Shown here: positions 54,003-64,000 of the stretch, piece after piece
Position numbering within the stretch: position 1 is the stretch's first letter
Layout of the letters: every line of letters starts with the position of its first letter
Translations under genes and position numbers: made by a program
Source of the DNA: Gloeopeniophorella convolvens
Taxonomy: Eukaryota > Basidiomycota > Agaricomycetes > Russulales
NCBI GenBank assembly: GCA_022496205.1
Contig: WTXD01000086.1
Span: 27,062 to 91,061, forward strand
Direction: 5' to 3'
DNA: 64,000 nt
Notes under the pieces: generated by a model
Told to the model about the DNA's origin: nothing
Database searches by the model: none
What the model saw: the letters and a program-made list of their open reading frames with translations, nothing else

Positions 54003-55026
54003 ATGGCCCACTGGTCGTATGGTAATTCCCAACATCTAGGGCCCCATCCCGGGGGTTTCGTCGACCCGTCGCGAGACTCCCGATCGTATCGTTACCCAGG
54101 CGATCCGGCGCCAACGCAGGGGTATGCGCAATCACGTGAGTTTGCACGCCTCCGATCTATGCCAGTGTCATGAACTCTGCCCGCTGGTAGCACCGGCCTC
54201 ATATCCCTCAAATACTCAGTCTCAATACCCCGGGCAGCCAGCCGCTTGGTCTACCCACCAGCCTCCGGCTCCGCAACCGACCGGGCTTCCCTCATACGCG
54301 CATGTGGCACATGTTCCTAGCCCACTGACCGTTCAGCGAGCCAACACAATGCCTGAACCTCATCATCAACAAAGCAGTTTCCAGACATCGTACCACTACG
54401 CGTCAGCGCCGAACGTGACGCACTCGACCATGCGTTCGGGGGCTGCGCAGTACACCGACCAGCCACTATCCAGCGTTCCAGAGCATATGGACGATCGTGC
54501 GTGTAACGTCTCTCCAAAGAGACAACGATTACTTATCATTAAAGTTGTCACAACAGAGTCAGGGTCGGACGTACCTGATCGAGAAGCACGCTACAAGAGC
54601 CCCCCAAGCGCGCCATTGGCCGGAAGGCAGTCGAGTGAGTAACACTTCTCGGCGTGTGGGATCGGCAGCGTGGGCTCAATCTGATTCGCAGGGCGTAAAC
54701 ATACAAACCAGGTGCCAGAGCCGCAGACAACCATATCGGTGCCGTGCCGGCTCAGCCGGTGGGAGCCATGTGGGTGGAACGCGCGCAGTGAGGTATGCAG
54801 TGGATTCTGCAGCAATCAGCATATGGAGTGAGTAAATCGTATTCCTTGCACCAGTGGAGAACAGTAGTGATTGATGTCGTGCAGGAGGGCTCTGTCGGAG
54901 CACTACGTCGCCAAGTGCGCGGGTTGCAGTAAGGCATCCCGTGAGTCAAGTGCATACTGCAGCGCCGAATGCCAGCACAAGATGACCAAAAAATCGAGTC
55001 TATTCTCACGATTTACGGGACATTGA
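54003..55026 (+). CDS. Pro/Gln-rich protein with C-terminal Cys cluster, copy 1
   Basis: A multi-exon gene of unknown function. ATG at 54003 starts MAHWSYGNSQHLGPHPGGFV, then DPSRDSRSYRYPGDPAPTQG. After a GTGAGT intron the protein is Pro/Gln/Ser-rich (QYPGQPAAWSTHQPPAPQPT, RANTMPEPHHQQSSFQTSYH, APNVTHSTMRSGAAQYTDQP). One or two middle exons (54580-54830) are not firmly placed. The last exon reads RALSEHYVAKCAGCSKASRE then SSAYCSAECQHKMTKKSS, ending FSRFTGH at 55026. The Cys pattern C-x2-C-x10-C-x3-C resembles a MYND-like or zinc-ribbon half-site, so metal binding is possible. It is paralogous to the gene at 60116 and converges on a DUF6535 gene. Confidence 0.65.
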
Positions 55027-55120
55027 TTGCGGGGAGACCATGTCCGGTGCAGCGATGGTCTGGGGTCACCTGGAATCTACATACAGGGGCGTGGGAGCAC
55101 TTCGGGGCCTTCAGCGTACG

Positions 55121-55149
55121 GAGGATGGATGATGGAGGATGGAGGATGT
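55121..55149. repeat. Short GGATGATGGAGGA-type tandem repeat
   Basis: Four imperfect units of GGAGGATG(GAT) lie in the convergent spacer between the Cys-cluster gene and the DUF6535 gene. The rest of 55027-55507 shows no gene. Confidence 0.6.
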
Positions 55150-55507
55150 GATCAACTTGATGATCAGGATGCGTTTTCGGTGCTCTAGTGTATGATCCTC
55201 TTTCTTCCAATACGACGTCTTACGAAGACGAGATAGACCGCTTAACGAGTGTTTGACGATCGCGCGTTCCGCGACTGAGGATCAGACAACCGGCGTATGT
55301 ATGCGCATCTCGGAGATGTCTCCGCGAATGTTTGAGGTAGCGCACTCATACTATTACGTACACAAGGCCAGATTAACATACATAACTAGCGTACAGTGCA
55401 GCAATAGGTCCCCAGCGCCGGGCTGCATTAACACGTTAAGCCTCAGTATCACACCAACCACCCAGAGATCAGCAAGCTGCTGTGCCATGTCCCGCGCTCG
55501 TACTGCT

Positions 55508-57731
55508 TCACGTTTGGTCGTACGGAAGCTTCGGCACCACCGACGTCATTTGCAGGTCGTTCGAAGTTTTGCTATCATCAGGGATTTTGTAGTCATCTGA
55601 ATCAAGGGAAGCGCCGGTAAGGGGCCGCGGGGAGAACGCCGATAAAGGGCTCCGCTGGGGTAATGAAGACTTCGACGCCGAGCCTTGCTGGAAGATGGAA
55701 TTCCGTGGCGACGCGAAGATGCGCTTTGTTGCAGCTGTGGGAGACGTGGCCACGACAGTGCTGGTGCTGCTCAGCGCGGTCTCACTTCTGGGAGGCGCCG
55801 GGAATCGAGCTGGTAGACTGTCGAGGACTTCGAGCAGCTTTGCAATGTTCCCTGAGAGAACCGTAGACACCCCAGGAACGCCGGCTTTGGCGCGGAGCGC
55901 GTCCCGCTCTCCATCAAACAATACGTGCAACTCCTCTGCGGCCTCGCCATAGTGGAGTTTCTGGGACGCAACCTTCACCGCGAGGATGATGAGCTCGATG
56001 TCTTCTAGATTGAGGATTTCGTCAGGAATCATCTCCTGGACGAAGTAGATGATGTTCGCGAGAAGGAAATTGTGCTCGGAGGTCTTGGAGCGCAAGTACT
56101 TGTAAAAGTCGGGATCAGCGTCGGTCTTGGGGAGGTCTCTGTTGGGATAGCGTCCGCGCTCGCGCTCAATCCGAGAGGCGATTACAGGGATGAAGGCCCG
56201 CGCACCGAGCGATTTGAGATCGGTCCTGACACGCTTGCCTTTCAGCGGGCCTATAAAGTCCTGAGCGAGCTTCCACGAGTGTTCAGAAGCAAGGAGCGCT
56301 CTGTAAGCCCGCCTCAACGTATCAGAGTCGTCCTTGTCCGCGCGCCGCAGGACGCCCAGCATGGCCCCCGGGTACTCGTACATTGCCCGTAGGCAGAGGT
56401 CTTTTCGCCGATCCCGCACGCCAGGGGGCAACACCTTGGAGTCGGTTAACGTGCCGGGGTCCTCTGAGCGGATATAAAGATATGAGATGTCGCGTCCGAG
56501 GTCGGGGTGGAGCTCGCTCATGCTGACGGCCTTTTCGATCACATTGGCAGGGCTCCGGACGAACTTGGACTTGACCCAGTGGATAATGCCGCGAGAAAAC
56601 TGCTCCAGCTCGTGTTCCTCATCGACCGTGTCTAGGGTCCATGCCAAGGCACGTGCATCTAATTCCGGGCTGACATCCTTATGCAACGCCGCCGCCTCAG
56701 CAGCCTTGACGAGGCTGGTAGGCACGGCGAGTTTTGATAGTCCTTTGAGCCAGATTGTGACACCCCTTAGAGTTGAAGCCTTCGCGTCATTGGGCGCGCT
56801 GACGGGAAGCTCCTTGTCTTTCTTTTTGTCGAGGCGCTCCACGGCGCGCTTGGCAGCGTAGCGCACTGCAGACGTGAGCATGCGACGGAGCCTCCAAACG
56901 AGCGGAGAAAGCGGGGTTTGATATGGACAGTCGAGGTATATCGATGGCAATACCGTGGCGGCGGTGTACAAGAGCGCACACGCGACAGTCGTCGCGAGGG
57001 TGGCGTATGCGATGCTTTGGTTGACGCCGAAAAGGAAGATGACGAGGCCGGCCAGGAAAAGGAATACGGAAAGATGGATGAGAGTCGGGATCGCCTCAAC
57101 CGCGAGAGCGAATCGGAAGCGTTCCACGCCCACAGCATAAAACGTGCGGACGCGTGCGCGTTTGTGGATAGAGCATCGCGGTTGCGTGATGCGAGCATAC
57201 CGGCGAGCCCATTGCTGCAATAGGGTGGCGAGCAAGGCACAGAACAGGCTGATGATGAAGCTCATGTACCAAAACGCGTTGACCCATAATGCCGCGTTGG
57301 ATGGATGGAAAGCAGCTTGGGAGGGGATAGTGGATGGAATGGAGATGTGCGATCCGTTGGAGATGCCAGCAAGTTGTTGTGAGATCTGGGAGAGCAAAAC
57401 GATGGTCCCATCCCCCGTATCCGGCTGCAGGTATTTGTAGCTGTCGACCAAGAACGTCGCGAGGGACGCGGCGAACAGCCCGGTCTAGCGGCAACATCGT
57501 GCCATTAGTTACTGTTTGTGTAAACTGGGGGTAGCGAAAAGGAACACGCACAAAGACAAGTACACCATCCGCGCCTCCTTTCCAGTCTTGAACTTGATCC
57601 TTGTCGAAGCCTTCAACTCGCGACAGGTACATGGAGTAGAGCATGCTTGATGAGTCCGTGAACTCGTCTGGCAGATCCAAGTGGGTCTCTGGCCCAGGAC
57701 TTTTGGAATATGAGGAGAATGTTTTGGACAT
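55508..57731 (-). CDS. DUF6535 domain membrane protein, copy 1
   Basis: A member of a basidiomycete-expanded family defined by the DUF6535 domain; the biochemical role is unknown. ATG at 57731 starts MSKTFSSYSKSPGPETHLDL; an in-frame ATG at 57809 would add 26 residues. Exon 1 ends QDWKGGADGVLVF, and after a GTGCGT intron exon 2 opens TGLFAASLATFLVDSYKYLQ, a family hallmark. Hydrophobic helices follow: VNAFWYMSFIISLFCALLAT, TLIHLSVFLFLAGLVIFLFG and LATTVACALLYTAATVLPSI. Between them lies the conserved QQWARRYARITQPRCSIHKR. A cytoplasmic-type helical region follows (LAWTLDTVDEEHELEQFSRG), ending in a Ser/Pro-rich tail at 55508. Length is about 700 residues with no break. The paralog lies at 61706-63938. 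Confidence 0.85.
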
Positions 57732-60115
57732 ATCAGAGTCGCGGATCCACAGCAGGGAACGATTGTGGTGAGTGGAGAAGAAGTCGGGATTCAAGAAGAC
57801 TGGACCCACCCAGCGAACGCGGTCATATATGTTTGCGGGCTTGTATCAACGGGCCTGGACGTCTGCAGGTTGTGCATGCGCAACGCGAGCGGCGCCGTGG
57901 GCCATCGAAAGCCTTTTGTCCTTGTTCCCGAAGAAAGACAAAAAAAGTTCGACGTTCGACGCTCGCGTAACTGTGACTACTGCTGAACTTTCGATTGGCG
58001 CCGCGCCGCAACTGCGCTTGCTCGGATATAGCCGAAGTTCATCATATGACACATATGGATCCAAGTTGGTCCAAGCTTGTTGTTGTAGAACGAGGCGGAC
58101 ATTGTGTATACCACTACACGCTGTCACTCCCATGGTAACTGTCCACTCGTGTGCCCATTGCTTTTGTATTTTCGACAGGGAGTTCTGACAATAGCAACCC
58201 CGATTGATCCCAGACTCGCAGCAAAGAGTGGGGCGTGCCATGTCTGACCGACAAGCCCTACCATCCACTAATGCATAGCTTTCACCGCCGGCTGGGCTGT
58301 GGGTCACTTTGTCCATCCCTTCAGCTGGCCGCAACCTTTACATTCCCCGCAGCCTCATCCGCTGATCGTGGAACATCGTCGCCCTCATGTACCAGCGCAA
58401 GACGTACCCAATACCTAGAGCCAGCCTCAGCCCGCTTGCAGGATCCAAATGGATCGGAGCGACAGAATAGGTGACCGCAAGTGTCGACGGAAGGGACATT
58501 CGAAGGAAATCCGGGAGGCATGCGACGGGCGATGACTAATGTTCACGCAAAATCTATTACGGAAGATCATCAGCGTTCACGATGCGTGAATCGCATTGCA
58601 GACGCGAAATTTATCCCCGTGAACCGACATACCCACCCGCTAGGGCGCTGCGCCAGAAGTTAGAACAGCCTCGCGGGGGAAAGGACCCTTGCACGTGCCA
58701 CATAATCTCGATAGACACCCCTTGCATGTTCCATCTCTCAGCCACCCTTGATCCTCACGCCCCCATGGCGGCACATAGTCTATGCCGCGTGTCTCCCAGC
58801 AGGGTGCGAGGGAACGAAAGACCCAAGATGGACAATCATCCACATCCAATGATGAGCCAAGTCAAAGCTGAGTCTGAAATTTCTCAGATATTCTGCTAGG
58901 AAACTCCGAGGAGGATACGTGCGTACCACGCCCATAGCTTCTATGGTGTTTGGAATGGTTGTTCATGAGACCATACACCCGGAGAGCTCGAGGTAGGGAT
59001 GTAGGCTCGATGCTGGCAGATGCTAAGCTGCGGCCAACGTGGCTGTGCCACCGGACTGTCGGACTTGAATTGTAGTCGGCAAGGACCGGTTCGAGCTGGG
59101 GCTTGAGTCGAGTCGAGTCGAACTCGTTTGGCAACAGCCTTTGCCATACACTCAGAGCAGAGCTCTTCCCAGAGCTGGTGTCACGATGTCCCACTCGATC
59201 TCTTCATCAGAAGGTTATAACGGCATGTGTATACTCACGCTTCGGCGTGTTTCGGGTTGGTTTCGGGGCTATTCACGGAAATCGCGGAACGCCTCCCGGG
59301 GGTCAGGTGCGCCAGCTTATCGGCAGCTTCTTCCTGAACATCATGCATCTCCTCATCGGAGTGCCTCGCATTGAAGTCACCCGGTGCTGCTTGCGTGTGA
59401 GTATCCAACATCCAACCTTCAACTGGCTCGGACATGCGTGGCGTCGTCCTCACATTCTCACCCGACACAGCCATTCGTCCAAGCGCCCTGCACGCCCCGC
59501 CCATACGTCTTAGACCCGAGAACCAGGGAGCTCTCCTTCTGATCCATCCCCGACTCCGTGGATCCCGGAATCACTCCACGTCGAACCTGTATCTTCTTCG
59601 ACGTGGAAAGCCGGCATAGAGCCCGACGGGTCTTTCAGAACCTGACGACGCCGTAGGCCCCGCTGCAATTATGTTGTGCCATCTCTGTGTGGCTATGTGG
59701 TTTCTGATGTTCCTTGCGTCAATTGCTCTTTTATTGATGACTCGCATGATATCAGATGCTTTCTACACGACGGACGTCCTCTGTGCGACTCAGGGAGTAT
59801 GCAAAACGACTGAAATGACAAGACCCTGGCGTTAGGCGACGTCGGCTGTACCGGGCTTCGAGTGTTTCAGACCGCGGCATGAGGTACGGGCAAGTCTGGC
59901 GACGTCTTGCTGTTGTTAGCATACGTTTACTTGGGCATATCTCTGCACGAGCAGGCCATGACATGATAAGGTTCTCAGACGTCGCACGGCGTCTATCGAC
60001 GTATTTCGAATCGCCATTCATGCGCCTTGTCCCTATCATGTGCTCGTGTACGCATGTCTCCCTACAAATACCGGCCTCGCTGCGAGAAGTCCCCCGGCTC
60101 CCGCTTCCGGCGGCC
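57732..60115. other. Intergenic region between the duplicated gene pairs
   Basis: About 2.4 kb with no supported gene. The right part (about 59270-59330) matches 53080-53180 upstream of the other Cys-cluster gene. Open frames of up to 162 codons (57846-58334, -) carry no recognisable motif. Confidence 0.4.
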
Positions 60116-61205
60116 ATGGCGTACCCGTACGGTGCTTCAGAACATGGGCCGCAGGAGCCTTATCCCGGAGGTTTCATCGATCCATCGGTCTTGCAAGATG
60201 GACAGGGATACTACTATCCTGGCGATTCCGGACCGGCGCCAGATTACTACCCACCACAGGGTGAGTCCCCAAGCCTTCATCTGCGCCATCCGCGCCAATA
60301 CCCTGAAGCTCCCACAGCGACAGCTCCGACTCCTCATTACTATGCCCCAGCGCACCGCTCACGTTATACAACACCGCCGACTAGCTCCTCCACTCTCGCA
60401 TTCCCTGATGCGCGACCGACAGGCGTTGCCTCTTATGCACACACAACCGGCCCACCAGGAAGCATACATCGTAGCAACACGATGCCCATGCCCGAGGGCC
60501 AGAGCAGCTTGTATGAATCGTACGGCGGGCCGTCGGCGCCGAACATGACACAGTCAATGTCTTACTCGGGAGGACAAAGCACGCCACAATACTCTGACGG
60601 GCCCTTGTATAGCGTCCCGGAGACAATGGAAAATGGTAAGTGTGCCTCGTCAGAATATAGATGTTAACGCTGACGGCCGGGCGTTGCGACGCGGTAGGCG
60701 AAGAACTGGATGCATCTTCTTTCCACGACGTCTTACATCACAAGGGGCCCCCAACTCGACCTACAATTGGGAGGGCCAACCCCGTAGCTGGGAAAGCTAG
60801 TAAGTATCACTTTCGGTGGGTCCCCATACCGAAGCTAGATGATTTCTGGGGTCCACTGCAGAGCCCCATAAGCATATCGTCGCAGTCTTCGGTGCCTCGA
60901 GCACCATGCAGGCTTGGGCCAGAGATATGCCAAGCGCAAGTCCCCTCCGACAGTGTGAAGCGATTTTACGGTTTCTGCAGCACCCAGCACTTAGAGTCAG
61001 CTTTTACTTTTGTTCCAATGCAGATCATGGAATAGTGACATATGGCATACTACATAGGCAGGCTAAGCTTAACAACCTGATACCCTTGTGTCCGGGATGC
61101 AATTCTGGGTATTCTCGTCAAGACAACGCCTACTGCGATGACGAATGCGAGCGCAAGAGCACCAGGAAATCGAGTAGGCTGTTTAGACCGTTTGGAAAGC
61201 GGTGA
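60116..61205 (+). CDS. Pro/Gln-rich protein with C-terminal Cys cluster, copy 2
   Basis: A paralog of the gene at 54003. ATG at 60116 starts MAYPYGASEHGPQEPYPGGF, then IDPSVLQDGQGYYYPGDSGP. The frame is open upstream to 59879, but the copy 1 match begins at this ATG. A GTGAGT donor after YYPPQ and a CACAG acceptor lead to ATAPTPHYYAPAHRSRYTTP, HRSNTMPMPEGQSSLYESYG and APNMTQSMSYSGGQSTPQYS, ending VPETMEN at a GTAAGT donor. Middle exons between 60690 and 61060 are uncertain. The last exon reads LIPLCPGCNSGYSRQDNAYC then DDECERKSTRKSSRLFRPFG, stop at 61205. The C-x2-C-x11-C-x3-C cluster matches copy 1. Function is unknown; it precedes a DUF6535 gene in the same direction. Confidence 0.65.
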
Positions 61206-61705
61206 CTCGTGACTCAACACCACGATAAGCATTGGGTACTGCAGGAGATCATGCGCGGAGGCGCTGAATGGGATAAGACAAACTCATATTTACTGGACAA
61301 CTATCGATATCTCTGATTTTCCGGTGCACGTGTCAGAGCAACGAGACTATTCCCGCTGATCGTGGGATGATGATTGCTCACGGTGAAGGAGAAGAGGGAG
61401 TCTGGATATCTCAAGTTCGAGTTGAGTGCTACCCTGAGCGTGCCACCAGCTGCCACCAAGCCCGAAGTCTCAGCTTGCGACGTGGCGGCCCGAGGTCCGG
61501 ACCGGCCCGAATTGACAGCAAAGCAGTCGCTGCTATCGTTGCTCGCTCTGCAATCAAACGTCAGTCATGTACCAGAGCATCGAACAAGGCCGAGCTCAAA
61601 ATGCTGATGCGTCTCAAGCATTGGGACAAGGAACGATGAGTAGGAAATTATACATCCACGTATTTTCGTCTTTGTCATGTGTGCACACGTCCAGACCTTC
61701 CGGTC
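61206..61705. other. Intergenic between Cys-cluster gene 2 and DUF6535 gene 2
   Basis: 500 bp containing the promoter of the DUF6535 gene. No supported gene, repeat or clear TATA box was identified. Confidence 0.4.
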
Positions 61706-63938
61706 ATGGCTCCTCCGAGTTGGCAGGGATCGCCACGTGACCGCCGCCGTCGCACCCGTACGGCACTTTGCCCGCCCAGCAGTCCAACTGGAATGGATCA
61801 AACCTCGAACAATCAAGCTTTACCGATGGATCAGGAACTTTGTTCTCTATGTACATAGCAAGAGCCGCAGAAGAAGATATCAAAATGACAGAGGGATGGA
61901 AAGGCGACGCTGATGGGATTCTTGTGTTCGTACGTCACCGAGAGTATAGTTTCTTCATCAGGGAGATCATTAACTCGGACTCCGCCTCGTTACAAAGACG
62001 GGCCTCTTCTCTGCGACTGTCGCAACATTCCTAGTGGGATCTTATCAGAACCTTCAACCCACCCCTCAAGATATCTCTGCTTTTCATATCGCAAACATGT
62101 ATAGGTTACTGGCGGATCCCAACGCAACCTCCGTACCTAACCATTTCGCCCTTGCAACCTCTGTGCCCGCCACTTCTCCTAAGGCGTCTGTTATCTGGAT
62201 CAATATCCTGTGGTCATTGAGCCTGCTCATCAGCCTTTCGTGTGCGCTGCTTGCGACATTACTGCAGCGTTGGGCTCGTCATTATCTTCAAGTGACGCAG
62301 AGACAATACAGCCCTCACAAGCGAGCGCGGATCCGCGCTTACTTCGCTGAAGGCGTGGACAGTCTGCGCCTCCCTTGGGTCGTCGAAGCATTACCTGCGC
62401 TCCTCCATGTCTCCGTGTTCCTCTTCTTTGCGGGTCTTGTCGTATTCGTGGCCAGCCTCAACCACCTTGTTTTCGCATCCGTGGCGCTCTGCATTTCTGC
62501 CTGTATATGTCAATATCTATGCATCACAGCCATGCCCCTCGTTCGCCACGACAGTCCGTATCACACCCCACTTTCCCCATTCTTCTGGTCCTGCTGTGCC
62601 GGCGTTTCCTGGATGGCTCTTAGGTTCGCTGAGAACGTCGCTTATTCCTTACACCTCAGAGACCTCTTGGGCGGAGAAAAATGGCTATCCATAGATCGTT
62701 TGAAACGGCATTTTCGCGGCCGGTTCTTCCATGGGATGGTCAAGAGCGCCGAAGAAACTGCCCGGGCGCTGCCTCCCTCCATCGATACCCGAGCGCTATT
62801 CTGGACGTGGGAGGCCATAGATGAAGACGACGAGCTGGAACGGTTCTTCGCAGGTATCCCTAGCTTCTGCACGTCAAGCCGATTACAGAAACCAAGGGAG
62901 GTACTCGTGGGACAAAACGCAGCAAAACTTTCCGCAGCAATCGCCGACTTAATGGCTCGCACGATGTCGTCCGCCGCGCTTTCCGGACCTGACAAGCAGA
63001 AACGGATCACGGTCTGTCTGCAAGCCCTCAGCGCCGTCCCCATTCTAACAGAGAATGTCCTGTACAACGCGCTCGTTGGAGTTTGGCCCTCTTTTTGGAG
63101 CTCCATTGATTTTTGCCTGTTCGCGGAAGCGCACAGCAGAGACGTCAACCAGAGTATCGCCTTCCACGCGCAATGTGTGGTCGCCATCGCCATGGCCAAC
63201 ATACGACATCGCGACGAACGTTGGCGTCACCTTGCCATGCGCCAGTTAGACACACCAGAGACCGTCTTCCAGAACTACCTGGCGCATGGTGAAACCATAC
63301 TCCTCGCGAACCTGATTCGCGGCATCAATATGTCCCTCGCCTCACCTAGAGCCCTGTTGGAGTCCACCCTGAGCGCGGTGTGCACATTCCAGGCAAAAGA
63401 TGCATTGCCAGAGGTTCAAGCTGAATTTTGCACTCTCTGGAACCAAGCCGCGCGGACGATGCATGACAAAAACCTTCCTCAAGACGCCAGGAGCTATGCA
63501 CAGCTGATTTTACGGGGCGTTCGCGGCGTCTATCTCGCATCGCACCAGGGTATGGCAGGCACGTCGCCAACCGCGTTTACCACGACGACTAGTATCTTGG
63601 ACCCGATCCTTTGGCAAACGTCCTCATACCCAACGTGCCATTCGCCAGCCCATCGTCACCCATCACCGCCAAGCGCGAGTTGTGAAGTCGGGTATGCAGC
63701 CGTCGCCACGGTTTCGAGTCATGCGGTGGAAGCCCGACTAATGCCGATTCCACCTACCCTACCAACTGACGGTCTCAACTCCACATCCGGCGTCGTAGAA
63801 ACCACGCAACTGGGTGCCGTGACCAATGGCGCTCTATCACCTATGACATCCTCGCTAATGAAAGTGGCAATTGTCAGCGAATCCTCTCCGAGCACGAGCG
63901 CGACCAGCGCCCAGGGTGGAGTACTACCAAACCTGTGA
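61706..63938 (+). CDS. DUF6535 domain membrane protein, copy 2
   Basis: A paralog of the gene at 55508-57731 on the opposite strand. The frame SNWNGSNLEQSSFTDGSGTL then EGWKGDADGILVF forms the first clear exon, joined across a GTACGT intron to TGLFSATVATFLVGSYQNLQ. Helices include VIWINILWSLSLLISLSCAL, LLHVSVFLFFAGLVVFVASL and SVALCISACICQYLCITAMP. The conserved LLQRWARHYLQVTQRQYSPH and HDSPYHTPLSPFFW match copy 1. A helical region with FWTWEAIDEDDELERFFAG and a Ser/Thr-rich tail end at 63938. The start is uncertain: ATG at 61706 (MAPPSWQGSPR) is in another frame from exon 1, and a stop separates them in the exon frame. A missed tiny intron, a different upstream exon or a frameshift could explain this. 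Confidence 0.8.
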
Positions 63939-64000
63939 CACACCTTTTCAGGTATACTTCAAGAAACACACTGCATAGCAACAGAGGTGACGTTGTTCTT
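63939..64000. other. 3' flank of DUF6535 gene 2
   Basis: Only 62 bp remain to the window edge; presumably 3' UTR. Confidence 0.3.

Noticed and set aside
1..64000. CRISPR arrays, operons or ribosome binding sites
   Set aside because: The window is eukaryotic with spliced genes; no regularly spaced repeat array of that kind exists.

Overview
This window looks like nuclear DNA from a basidiomycete, most likely an Agaricomycete mushroom or polypore. Genes are split by many short GT-AG introns of about 45-75 nt. There is a tandem array of fungal cytochrome P450s, a DUF6535 pair, and a transposase of the KDZ (Kyakuja-Dileera-Zisupton) class, all typical of that group. Species cannot be named from the sequence alone.

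Layout. (1) 1-5200: two tandem copies of a multi-exon integral membrane protein gene (minus strand; the left one runs off the window) with a decayed F-box gene between them. (2) 5529-17513: a conserved housekeeping block. It holds the exosome subunit RRP42 (+), a UCH37/UCHL5-type deubiquitinase (-), a GH5 glycoside hydrolase (+), valyl-tRNA synthetase (+) and a second GH5 gene (-). The two GH5 paralogs face each other across the synthetase gene. (3) 18104-42121: a minus-strand P450 cluster with six apparently complete genes and two relics. Five of the six sit on a repeat unit of about 3.3-4.1 kb, and the spacers are themselves duplicated, including a palindromic MITE-like element and a conserved 3' flank. 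(4) 42235-52750: a 10.5 kb element bounded by about 370-bp, nearly identical terminal inverted repeats. Inside each repeat lies a GC-rich GGCTGGGCTGGGC-type array. The element carries a KDZ transposase and two other multi-exon genes of unknown function, all on the minus strand. It abuts a truncated P450 relic. (5) 52751-63938: a segmental duplication in which a Pro/Gln-rich protein with a C-terminal Cys cluster is paired twice with a DUF6535 membrane protein gene; the DUF6535 gene is inverted in one copy.

How the parts relate. The housekeeping genes act in RNA decay, ubiquitin removal, translation and glucan metabolism. The right two thirds is accessory DNA shaped by tandem duplication, pseudogenisation and one large transposon. 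The best candidate for an under-described system is the KDZ element with its two passenger genes. Exon boundaries were read by eye from splice signals and reading-frame continuity; those stated with positions were checked for phase, others are approximate.
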